Shown here piece by piece: positions 22,204-31,411 of a stretch of DNA of 64,000 nucleotides (positions are counted from its first letter, which is position 1; the number at the start of each line of letters is the position of its first letter). Made by a program: the position numbers and the translations under genes. Under the pieces are notes generated by a model. The model was not told where the DNA came from and made no database searches. It saw only the letters and a list, made by a program, of their open reading frames with translations. Source of the DNA: Diphasiastrum complanatum (taxonomy: Eukaryota; Streptophyta; Lycopodiopsida; Lycopodiales; Lycopodiaceae); the NCBI GenBank assembly GCA_029204225.1, contig CM055096.1, forward strand, positions 74,871,521-74,935,520, written 5' to 3'.

Positions 22204-22880
22204 CTACATCTTTTCCAGCTGCATCTGCTGCTTTTGACCAAGTTTCGCGAACTCGTCGATCATCTTCTTTGCAGTAGCATTGATATTCGTTGATGCAATG
22301 GTGGTGGATGTTGTCGTGGTTTGCCCTGCCGTATAAGACAACATTCCAACATTTGGTTCATCGTCAGAATCTTCATCCTCCTCATGAATTGCATCTTCCA
22401 TAGCACTTTGTAACCTAGCATATTCATTATGGCATTTTGGCTCGCATCTAATCCGTTTAGATAGACCTACTAAAAGCCACATAATCAAAGCATCATCATT
22501 GATTAGATCGAGATCACACTCAGATCTGAGATATTTAACCCATTCAATATAATCTCGTACTGTCTCTCTCTTTCCCATTTTAATTTTACTTAAAAAGAGA
22601 AAGGGATCTTCCATAGGCTTAAATCTTGTAATGAGAGCTATTTTAACCACTTCTCAATCCATGTGTATAGCTTCATCTTGGTTATAAAACCAATCTTGAG
22701 CAGCACCAGTTAAGGCCATAGGGAATAACTGAAGTTTATTTTGTGGAAAAACTTCGCCATAAACCCTACATGAGTCAGAAAAGATCTGGAGAAATCTGAT
22801 GGGATCAGATAACCCATTGTACTTTGGTATATCTAAAGAGGAGACCTTCTAACAATAACTGGTGGTGGGTTCATTGGTCC
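22204..22880 (-). pseudogene. Gypsy gag (retrotransposon capsid), broken
   Basis: The upstream part (about 22880-22655) reads LQLFPMALTGAAQDWFYN, the typical retrotrans_gag block. A stop near 22655 separates it from the open part 22650-22204, which has KMGKRETVRDYIEWVKYL, an acidic stretch EEDEDSDDEPN and a Lys/Gln-rich helix just before the zinc knuckles. It is homologous to the gag at 28960 (LQLFPMALTGTAQDWYYN). Confidence 0.85.
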
Positions 22881-22899
22881 TCCTTCAACTATAGTTCTA

Positions 22900-24172
22900 A
22901 ATTACATTAATCAGATAATGAGATTGAGATTTTTCAATCAAAAATCCTATCTCAGATCAGATCAGTCAAATCTCTATCACTTGAAAATAATCAGATTTCT
23001 GATTTTTGGAAAAATAGATCTTGATCAAGTGATCAACACTAAAATGAAGATTTTTTACAGAATCACTATCAAATTATAACAAAATGGATCAATTTTTCAC
23101 TACTATTTTTGATTAAAAAAATCGTTGATCTTGCTGGTTTCTAACAAATCTGGTAAAATTAACCTTCGCCGACCTTACAGTGAATAAATCTGACACAGAT
23201 AAATATATGGTAGAACTGGCGAAGGTTCTTTCCGACAAAAATGGAGTTTTTGCAGCTTGGAAGAGTAAAAATTGACTTCTTGCAAGATCCTAATAGATAT
23301 AATCTTTGCCGAACTCACAAATAATGATTTACTATAAATAGAGTCCTTAGAGAAGTCGGCGAAGGTTTCGGCAAAGGTTGCAAGAGTAATACTGTTATTT
23401 TTGCAAAGAGTCTTTTTTGACAAAAATAGATTAATATGACAGATGGCCTAAGCTTAATGTTTGCCCAAATCACTGATTATCCAAAATAGTAAGTAGGACT
23501 GACACAAACTCTGGCGAAGGTTTTGGCAAAGGTTCTTCTCAGAGAACTGATATTTTTGCAATAAAGGTGTTAAACTTTTTCACAAAAGGTTACCAACAAC
23601 TAGATAAACATTCACTTTGGCCTTCTATTTTTGGCATTAATCTTCGTCGGCCTGGCAGTAGATAGATCTGAATCACACCTATGAACAGTGAATCAGGTGA
23701 AGGTTCTTTTTTTGTATTTTTTAGGGTTTTGATGTTTTTTGGTATTTTCTGATGGTTTTTCTGATGTTTTTGTAAATCTGCTGAGAATTAACCTTCGCCC
23801 TTCAGTTTGAAGGTTCTGTGAGTGAAACCGAAGGTATCTGCAACTCAGCAAAGGTTCTCTGTAAGAGGGTAAAAATTTATCAGATCTGATGACAATTTTG
23901 CCTCCTTTTGTTCAAATCTGACAAAAATGACCAATTTTTGTTGTCTTTTTTGATTTTTCATATCCAAATGGATTTTAAGAATTGTGATCTAAATAGCTTC
24001 CCTTGTTTAACAATCAGATTAGATTTGAAACAAGAAGATCCACTCAAATCAGGCAAAATCACTCTCAATCTAACCCTAAAATGCAATTTTAACCCTATTC
24101 ATGCCAAAACAAGATGCCTAATGCAGACTAACATCCATCCAAACATGCTGCAATATGAGAAATTGGCGTAGC
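22900..24172 (-). other. Leader of Tat-like element, CTTCGCC-rich, with antisense open frame
   Basis: This is untranslated leader between PBS and gag. It contains repeated variants of CCTTCGCCGA in both orientations (for example near 23165, 23220, 23350, 23515, 23790). An open frame runs antisense to the element at 23908-24171; its counterpart is kept in the leader at 27796-28092. Confidence 0.6.
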
Positions 24173-24190
24173 TCCTCGGCAACGGCACCA
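24173..24190 (-). other. Primer-binding site of Tat-like Gypsy element
   Basis: On minus, TGGTGCCGTTGCCGAGGA follows the LTR end by four bases. It differs in two positions from the fuller site TGGCGCCGTTGCCGGGGA at 27777. That sequence is typical of plant Tat/Athila-type elements. Confidence 0.85.
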
Positions 24191-24194
24191 AAAT

Positions 24195-25286
24195 TGTAGT
24201 GGCTTTATTTTTTATCCTATCCTCAACCCAAAATCCAAGCACACAAGCATCAAGGAGATGAAGTTACTCGTCACGCAGAGGTTCGATCCCATGAGAGCGA
24301 TAACATAAATCAAATCCCAGCATACATAGATGATCCACAATTAACACTAAGGTCCAGTAACACTAAGAATTAACCCTACATCCATTAACACTATAACCAT
24401 TAATCCTAAATCCACAATGATGATAGCTTACCCTTCTCTCTCTCACAAAAAGCATAAGAAATAGCAATTCCAATAAGCTTCAGAGCCAACAATTACCAAA
24501 TACAAAGAAAACATGAGAGATGGAAAAAAGAGATAAAGAGCAAGGACATTCACAAATCCATCCCATAAGAGAGCCAATCTGCTTGTATTGAAATGAAAAT
24601 GAAAACATGTTTCTCAAACTAATCAAATAACTATGTGATCATCGGGTTGGACTTACACAAGCAGGGTGCCAAATCCCTCTTTCATACGTACCCATAAGGG
24701 CACGCAACAGGAAACTTGAAGTGACGGTCTCAGTTATGGGACAAAATGCTGATATGGAGTGATAGTTCTTTTGGGTTCCACATGTCAATGTCTTATTGGC
24801 ACACAATGACTCATTGTTATGGACCTGCATCGGTGTACACAACTGTCGTGTGTCGTTGGTCATGCGTGACTCCTATGGACGGAGATGACCCACCTGGACT
24901 ATGTATATAGAGGTGGATCTCCATATGCTTGGCATTCATTCTCTCCTGGAGAATCATTCATTCTCTCCTGGAGAATGAAGAGCTCTTCCACTAGTGGTAA
25001 GGTCAGGACGAGTATCCAGGCCTCAAGATGTAGGTAGGCGAGGGTCGAGGGTAAGACATGGTGGTATGGGACACCATGGCTTACATGAGATCCGAGCTTG
25101 CTTGATGGTGGTCTGTAGCTCCAGTGCACGAGGGTGAGGTGGCAGTACCTCTATGGTTGGGTGGTAACGTAACGTTCGCGTCACCTGTCTGTGCTTTAGC
25201 AATGACTGACACGACGATTGAGATTCTAACACTCTCAATTATTAACTAGGGTTAGGGTTGTCTCGATATCCGCAAACCCTCCAACA
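24195..25286 (-). repeat. LTR copy B, with a ~0.55-kb insertion
   Basis: The ends TGTTGGAGGGTTTGCGG (at 25286) and GCCACTACA (at 24195) match the family. It is 1092 bp against 687 and 768 bp for copies C and D. The excess is a block at about 24681-25228 with no counterpart in them. Confidence 0.88.
24681..25228. mobile_element. Insertion of unknown type inside LTR B
   Basis: LTR similarity stops after GTGCCAAATCCCTCT and resumes at ACTCTCAATTATTAACTAGG. The inserted block is GC-richer than its surroundings. It contains a tandem pair of ATTCTCTCCTGGAGAAT (about 24938-24980). The bases CTCT occur at both edges and could be a short target duplication. No terminal inverted repeats are evident. 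Confidence 0.5.
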
Positions 25287-25889
25287 TGGGACCAAGATTA
25301 GGCCAAATCTTCATGATTAAGGAAGTACCCAGTGCATAAGGGCCACTCAAGGATCAATTATCATGAGAAACCGGAAAAATGTCAAGAACCATCTAAATCT
25401 AAGAAGATGCCAACAAAACATCAAATACTGAGCATAAGAGCTTGACTTAATTGCCACATGAGACATTCCTATTGGATAGGACATTGTTCCACATGGGCCA
25501 TGTACTTTGGCCATGTGGCCCCATCCACAAGTTTCAAAGCCATTTTGAGGCCACATGGAACAAAGCCAAAAAGTCTAAATGAACCCTTGGAAATGAAATA
25601 TTGAATGGTCAAAGGGCAGAATGAAATGAGAAATTGAAAGGTTGGGCCTTCATCCTTTGACGGATATACATGCTTGGCCAGCCTCATGAAAAAAGAACCA
25701 ACTCTACTTTTTCATATCATTATGTTTTTATGTCTTGTTCTCTCACTAGCTTGTTGAGGTGTAATGTGGGTTTGTCCTTCACATGGATAGAGAGGGAGTT
25801 TGATGTTCTTAGTGCATATTTTTCTAAGAGAGCAAAACTCTTTCATGAATGCTTAATTGCCTCATTGAATATGGTCTTCACTGAGGGAT
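25287..25889. other. Unassigned spacer between LTR B and LTR C
   Basis: No coding or repeat feature recognised. It contains several GGCCACATG-like blocks but no clear periodicity. Confidence 0.4.
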
Positions 25890-26576
25890 TGTAGTGGGTT
25901 TCTTTCCTTGCCTAACCTGAATCCAAGATCTAGTCAATCTAGCATCAAAGAGATGGAGTTAGTTGTCATGCGTAGGTTCGTTTCCATGGGAGCGATAGTT
26001 TAGTTCAAATTTCAACATGAATGGAGGATTCATATCTAACTCTACATCTATTAACCCTATTCATTAACACTACACATCCCTTAACACTACAATCCCTTAA
26101 TACTACACATCCACAACAGATATAGCTTACTCTTTCTCTCTCTCTCCCTTTCTCTCTCATAAAAAGTATAATAACATACAATCCCAACAACACTCAGATC
26201 CAACAATTAGCAAAATCCAACACTTGAGGAAATGAACATGAGGAGCAACTCGAGTTGGTCTCTTTTTATAGTAGAGAGGAGGACCCTGGCCTCTGAATCC
26301 TATTGGTCCAATCTTGCCTCTCTTTTAATTCAAATTTAAAAAAGTGTGGGAACCATCAAAATTGGAGGGAAACCCAACTTTATTCAATAACTTGACATTT
26401 AGGCCCTGCGACATTAAAAGTCTCGCAAAAAGGCCTAAAGTCCTCTTATTGACTTTTAACTAATCAATCAAATAACTATGTGATCATCGGGTTGGACTTA
26501 CACACGTAGGGTGCCAAATTTCTCTCACTTATCAACTAGTGTTAGGGTTGTCTTGGGATCCGCAAACCCTCCAACA
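25890..26576 (-). repeat. LTR copy C (minus) of Tat-like family
   Basis: It reads TGTTGGAGGGTTTGCGG from 26576 to ACCCACTACA at 25890 on minus. It is very similar to LTR D in inverted orientation but lacks roughly 85 bp. It follows a polypurine tract and the 3' frame, so it is a 3' LTR. Confidence 0.9.
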
Positions 26577-26591
26577 GTATTCCCCACCAAA

Positions 26592-27000
26592 ACTGGTGGC
26601 GGTCCCATGACACCTACAATATGCAGTTATTAGGGACTTTTATTGGCTTCGTGCCGAATCTTGATTAAATGGTACTACACCTTCTCCATAAAGTCGAGGC
26701 GTGCAGTATTAAAATCCAAATTGTGTGGCAGGAAACAACGGTGGGCGCCGACAATCCACTTAGAGGTTGTCCATGATGTGAAGCGTGATTCCTAGGAGCC
26801 TCCCATCATTGCCGCACAAAAATATAAACGAGCAACCGGCAGCTGATTTTTTATTTGCTCTGAGGCCATCGGCTTATTTGGATCAAATGCTAGAGGAGGT
26901 AGACAATCTTCCCATCTGGTTGCCACTGACGCCAACAGAGTTAGATCTTTAGCAAACATTGCCGATTGTCGCACCGTTGGATCTGGAGAGTGGACATTGC
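26592..27000 (-). pseudogene. C-terminal part of the unknown Tat-like 3' frame, second copy
   Basis: On minus it reads PDPTVRQSAMFAKDLTLLA, WEDCLPPLAFDPNKPMAS, WESRFT, TTSKWIVGAHRCFLPH, and ends YHLIKIRHEANKSP then a stop. These blocks align with the frame at 12880-13240, including the final Y-H-L-I-K motif, so the two copies share a protein domain and its stop position relative to the polypurine tract. The copy is truncated on its N-terminal side at the junction with LTR D. At least one stop (TAG near 26683) breaks it. Confidence 0.7.
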
Positions 27001-27004
27001 CGAT

Positions 27005-27772
27005 TGTTGGAGGGTTTGCGGATCCCAAGACAACCCTAACACTAGTTGATAAGTGAGAGAAATTTGGCACCCTACGTGTGTAAGTCCAACCCGATGATCA
27101 CATAGTTATTTGATTGATTAGTTAAAAGTCAATAAAAGGACTTTAGGCCTTTTTGCGAGACTTTTAATGTCGCAGGGCCTAAATGTCAAGTTATTGAATA
27201 AAGTTGGGTTTCCCTCCAATTTTGATGGTTCCCACACTTTTTTAAATCTGAATTAAAAGAGAGGCAAGACTGGACCAATAGGATTTAGAGGCCAGGGTCC
27301 TCCTCTCTACTATAAAAAGAGACCAACTCGAGTTGCTCCTCATGTTCATTTCCTCAAGTCAATAAAGCAGATTGGTTCTCTTCAGAAATGGATTGATAAA
27401 TGTCCTTGCTCTCTATCACTTTTCCTCCATCTCTAATGCTTATTTGGATTTTGCTAATTGTTGGATCTGAGTGTTATTGGGATTATATGTTATTATACTT
27501 TTTATGAGAGAGAAAGGGCGAGAGAGAAAGAGTAAGCTATCTCTGTTGTGGATGTGTAGTGTTAAGAGATTGTAGTGTTAAGGGATGTGTAGTGTTAATG
27601 AATAGGGTTAATGGATGTAGAGTTAGATGTGAATCCTCCATTCATGTTGAAATCTGAACTAAACTATCGCTCTCATGGGAACGAACCTACACGTGACAAC
27701 TAACTCCGTCTCTTTGATGCTAGATTGACTAGATCTTGGATTCAGGTTAGGCAAGGAAAGAAACCCACTACA
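27005..27772 (+). repeat. LTR copy D (plus) of Tat-like family, 5' LTR
   Basis: It runs from TGTTGGAGGG to CCCACTACA and is followed by the PBS. With copy C it forms a head-to-head inverted pair separated by 428 bp. Confidence 0.92.
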
Positions 27773-27776
27773 ATTT

Positions 27777-27794
27777 TGGCGCCGTTGCCGGGGA
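27777..27794 (+). other. Primer-binding site of Tat-like Gypsy element
   Basis: TGGCGCCGTTGCCGGGGA lies four bases after LTR D. Confidence 0.92.
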
Positions 27795-28958
27795 GCTACG
27801 CCAATTTTTTAGTTTGCAGCATGATTGTTGGATGGCTAGCTTGCATTAGGCATCTTGTCGTAGCATGAATAGTGTTAGATCTGCATTTTAGGGTTAGTTT
27901 GGGATTGATTTTGCTTGATTTGAGTGGATTGGCTTGTTTGAAATCTAATCTGATTGTTAAACAGGGAAAGATATTCATATCACCAATCTTAAGATCCATT
28001 TGGATCTGAGATATCAGAGAAAATAACAAAAATCGGTCAAATCTATCAGATTTGGTCAAAAAAGAGACAAAAAACATCATCAGAGCTGACAACTTTTTAC
28101 TCCTTTCCAGGAAACCTTCGCCGAGTTGCAGACACCTTTGGTTTTGTTTATAGAACCTTCAATTTTAAGGGCAAAGATTAATTCCCAGCAAATTTCTAGA
28201 AACATTAGAAAAACCGTCAAAAAACACCGAAAAATCACCAAAACCCTAAAAATACAAAAAAAGAACCTTCGCTCAATTCACTGTGTTTAGGTGTGATTTA
28301 GATCTATCTGCTGCTAGGTCGACAAAGAATAATACAAAAAATAGAAAGGTTTTCAGAGGATCAGTTGTCATATTGCCATATTTTTGTCAAAAAAGTCACT
28401 TTTTTGCAAAAATACCAATATTACTCTTGATACTTCGTCAGAACCGTTGCCGAGATTCCAAAACATGCTATTTATAATAAAATACTATTTTTGAATTCGA
28501 GGAAGATTCTTCTTGATCAGATCACAAAAATTCTTTAATTTTACCCTCGCCAGACTACAAACACTATAATTTCTTGTGTCAGAAACCTTCATTCGATTTT
28601 CCATAATTGTATATGTGTCAAATCCTTCACTTGAGAGATTCGGAGAGTTTTTTTTTTCCCTAAAATAGCATTGTTGAACCTTCGCCGAGCCAACCTTCGT
28701 CTAGTGAACCTTCGCCAGTCCTATTTTTAGTTTTTGATTTTCCAGATCAAGTCTCTGTCAAAATTTGGATCAAATCTGATATATTCTGATTTGGATTATG
28801 AGAGATTTATCATTTTTGAGAAGTATCGATTGATCGAATTTCGAAAAAAAATTTATCATATAAAATCAGATTCTAATAGATCTAGCAGATCTAATCTAAG
28901 ATAGTTTTTTGAAAAATCTAGATCCAATCTCATTATCTAATTGATCTAAATTTGTAAA
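27795..28958 (+). other. Leader of Tat-like element with CTTCGCC motifs
   Basis: It is homologous to 22900-24172. It contains CCTTCGCCGAG three times in full or near-full form (about 28115, 28680, 28710), besides degenerate copies. An antisense open frame (28092-27796) has its counterpart in the other leader. Confidence 0.65.
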
Positions 28959-28959
28959 G

Positions 28960-29540
28960 ATGGCTGCCCCTGGAGCTGCTCCACAGAAAGTCAATCCAAT
29001 TATTGTTAGAAGAGCACCCCGATTGGATCTACCCAAATATAATGGATTAACAGATCCAGTTAGATTTCTTCATATCTATGTTGAATCTTGTGAAGTCTAT
29101 GGTGAGATTTATCCTCAAGATAAACTTCAGCTGTTTCCTATGGCCTTAACAGGCACAGCACAAGATTGGTACTATAACAAAGACAGTTCAAGAAGAACCA
29201 GAAGTCCATCAAGAGGCACTTTTTTGTGCTGGATTTGAAGAATCTAACGATGTACTTCATGTTGGAGTCGCTTGGGAAAGTGAGCAAAAGATTATCACTC
29301 TGCCGATACAACATAGACAATTTCCTAAAGAAGCAGCCGTGATAGATGGTGGTTCATGAGTTAACTTCATCTCTACAAAGCTATGTGCAAAATGGGGCCT
29401 TACAAAGATTAAGCCTGTTACTTTTGCGATTAAGCTAGCTGATCAAACGACAATTCGTCCACGAGGAATGGTTGAAAATATATCTGTCAGAATTGCGGGA
29501 GTACAATTCGTCATTACTTTCGTCGTGAAATAAGTCAATC
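28960..29540 (+). pseudogene. Gypsy gag N-terminus fused to protease by deletion
   Basis: It starts at ATG 28960 with a Tat-type gag N-terminus (LDLPKYNGLTDPVRFLHIY, LQLFPMALTGTAQDWYYN). At about 29190-29200 the sequence jumps to a protease region reading FCAGFEESNDVLHVGVAW after a frame change. An active-site-like AVIDGGS and VNFIS at about 29335-29375 follow, interrupted by a stop at 29357. The remainder of gag and the zinc knuckles are missing. After about 29540 no further element sequence is recognised, so the element is truncated upstream of the TIC20 gene. Confidence 0.75.
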
Positions 29541-29559
29541 TTCAACAGCAAGTTTAGAT

Positions 29560-30490
29560 CTTACAAGAGTCTGCCATTCATTAACTGATATTTTGAGATC
29601 AAAAAGCTATTGTCAAAAATGATATACATAAGAAAGAATACATGTCACCTTCTCCACAGATGATCTCAAACCACATATGATTGTCTTAAAGATCACAACG
29701 ACAGTGGGGAAAATGCACACCAGAGCACTATTTTTTTGCTTTAAAACTGGCAGAGCTGATAAAAATATAAAGCAATATTTTGCTCTGTGTATGAAACAAT
29801 CTAATTTTTTGCATCACATCATAGCTAACAGTAGCCAAAGCCTTGCAGCTTACTTTGACTGAATCAGTAGCTACTTATGCTGTTTGTAATAATATCACAA
29901 AAAACCATCATATCAACTGAATATCCAAACTTCTGCCACTCTCACTTATTTAGTAACAGATGGGAGCCATGCTATTAACAGATGCTGTGAATTGCTATTA
30001 AGAGAGTCTCATAAAGTACTGATACGGTGTAGATAATCTGGGTGAAAAAACTAAGAGAGGTCTTGCCGATTGTACTGATTGAAAAGGGTTTCCAAAAATT
30101 CTCTTTGACCTAGCTTTGAAAGATCCTTGCAGATAACAGTCCAGGCATAAATTCACCTAACTTGTTCTGGCACAAATCTTCAGCAGCATGGCCTTCAACT
30201 TTACTTCATTCAACGACAAAGGACAAAAAGCACAATGCCGCTCCTAAATCAGGGCAATGATCCTAAACCCTACACCCTGATTTCCAAAACATGATATAGA
30301 ATGTCCAAAAGTAATGATCTGGCACTGCCAAAATCATCAGATCCTATACTTTTAACTTGTAACAATGCCAAAATCTTGTTCGACCTAGAAACTTATCTTT
30401 CCTCCAGCTGCATAGCAAAAAGCATTGTACAAAAAAAGATTTTGCTCAATTGAACAGACTGTCACTCTCCGGTGAAAAGAACCAAGCTTC
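29560..30490. other. Intergenic, 3' flank of TIC20
   Basis: No coding feature recognised. It covers the region downstream of the TIC20 stop (minus strand), where its 3' untranslated region must lie. No clear polyadenylation signal was singled out. Confidence 0.5.
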
Positions 30491-31275
30491 TCAGATCTGT
30501 GCATCTGCTGCATCTGCTACGAATGGCAGCCGGGGGGTTTTACCTAGCAGGCAAGATACAACACCAAACACAAAGCAAGAAACAAGAAACACAAACACTG
30601 AATTGTAGAATATCACTAAAAGCTGGATCCCCAGGCCTCTGCGAGGACTTAGAATCCGTTCTATGATGATGGGCAGAGTGAGAAGAACGTCCAGCACCAC
30701 AGCCTGCATTGTGTTGAACCTCACATACCTGCTAAAGCTTGGATTTCTAACCACTGCCAGATAGAGGCTGAAGAACAATACAAAATTGGCATAGGGAACA
30801 CTCTTATATGCCTGCAGCAGTGGAAACAGGGGCTGCAGCATTGATTCTAGTACTGGAAAACGCATGAAAAGGTACCTGCCATATTGTACCCCATCCAGAA
30901 AGGGAAGAAAATAGCCCAGAGCAGCCACCAGGCGATCAGTGTACTCCACAGAATTGCCTCTTGCCTTCACTTTCACAGTTAATCTTCTGCAGCTTCGAGG
31001 CACAGTCGAAAAGGCCGTGCTCCTGTTGGGGTTTAGATCAGAGTTAGAGACGCTCCGTGAGGATGAATATGAAGAGCAAGCCGCAAGAGACGCATAATGC
31101 CTGAGGGTGGCCATTGGGATCGGAAATGCAGAATGCCTGAGGGTGGCTATTGCGAACGATCCTTTGGTCGTTCTTGCGCATGGAGGAGGGATTGTCCTTG
31201 GATTGTGTGAAGCGATCAAAGGATCGTTCGCAAGAGAGGGAGAGCAGGAGCACGGGAAGAAGCATATTCCATCGC

Positions 31276-31279
<4 letters not shown>
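30491..31279 (-). CDS. TIC20-II: Tic20-family protein of the chloroplast inner envelope (TIC20-II-like)
   Basis: Tic20 proteins are four-helix inner-envelope proteins, proposed to form part of the protein-import channel. The single uninterrupted frame has 262 codons from 31279. The C-terminal 145 residues carry the family core: YTDRLVAALGYFLPFLDGVQ (about 113-132), VPYANFVLFFSLYL (161-174), NPSFSRYVRFNTMQAVVLDV (179-198) and LLGKTPRLPFVADAA (244-258), with four hydrophobic segments near 117-131, 163-178, 190-207 and 219-245. The FSRYVRFN-MQAV block and VADAA tail resemble the TIC20-II subgroup. Residues 56-105 (MATLRHYASLAACSS onward, rich in Ser, Ala and Arg, few acids) look like a plastid transit peptide. 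Start choice: Met56 (31114) gives 207 residues, close to the usual 200-210 of this subgroup; the 55 residues upstream are Pro/Arg-rich and coincide with an inverted repeat, so Met56 is the likelier start. No intron is visible. It is the only intact host gene in the window. Confidence 0.9.
31152..31231 (-). promoter_or_regulatory. Inverted repeat in the TIC20 leader / N-terminal extension
   Basis: Two 19-bp arms (31152-31170, GCGAACGATCCTTTGGTCG, and 31213-31231) are complementary at 18 of 19 positions, with a 42-base loop. If translation starts at 31114 this is a hairpin in the 5' leader, ending 37 bases upstream of the start codon. Confidence 0.6.

Positions 31280-31314
<35 letters not shown>
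31279..31314. repeat. (GA)n repeat in TIC20 5' leader
   Basis: About 18 GA units on the coding strand abut the upstream ATG at 31279. A run of about 15 A residues on the coding strand lies further upstream (about 31338-31354). GA/CT tracts are common in plant core promoters and leaders. Confidence 0.9.
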
Positions 31315-31317
<3 letters not shown>

Positions 31318-31390
31318 CTATTTCCTTTGTTTTTCGTTTTTTTTTTTTTTTTTGTCTTTGTGAGGATGATTTTGCACTCCTTCCAATCTA

Positions 31391-31411
31391 TTAGGGTTTG
31401 CCATATATAAA
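31391..31411 (-). promoter_or_regulatory. TATA box and telo-box of TIC20
   Basis: On minus, TTTATATATG (31411-31402) is a TATA box. It is followed by AAACCCTAA (31399-31391), a telo-box motif frequently found near the start sites of plant genes for translation and organelle biogenesis. The distance to the ATG at 31279 is about 120 bases. No expression data support it. Confidence 0.55.

Larger units (their letters stand above)
20718..25286 (-). mobile_element. Tat-like Gypsy element, 5' part (LTR, leader, gag, partial pol)
   Basis: Reading on minus: 5' LTR (25286-24195), PBS (24190-24173), a leader of about 1.3 kb, gag (about 22880-22204), two zinc knuckles (about 22120-21975), and RNase H with the integrase zinc finger (21801-20722). 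Everything after the integrase zinc finger, including the 3' LTR, is gone. The break coincides with the 49-bp duplication. Protease and most of the reverse transcriptase between 21975 and 21700 are also missing, so there is an internal deletion. Same family as the LTRs at 13279, 25890 and 27005. Confidence 0.85.

Noticed and set aside
30472-31410. Plus-strand frames opposite TIC20
   Set aside because: The minus frame has clear Tic20 conservation and a promoter; the plus frames are shadows.
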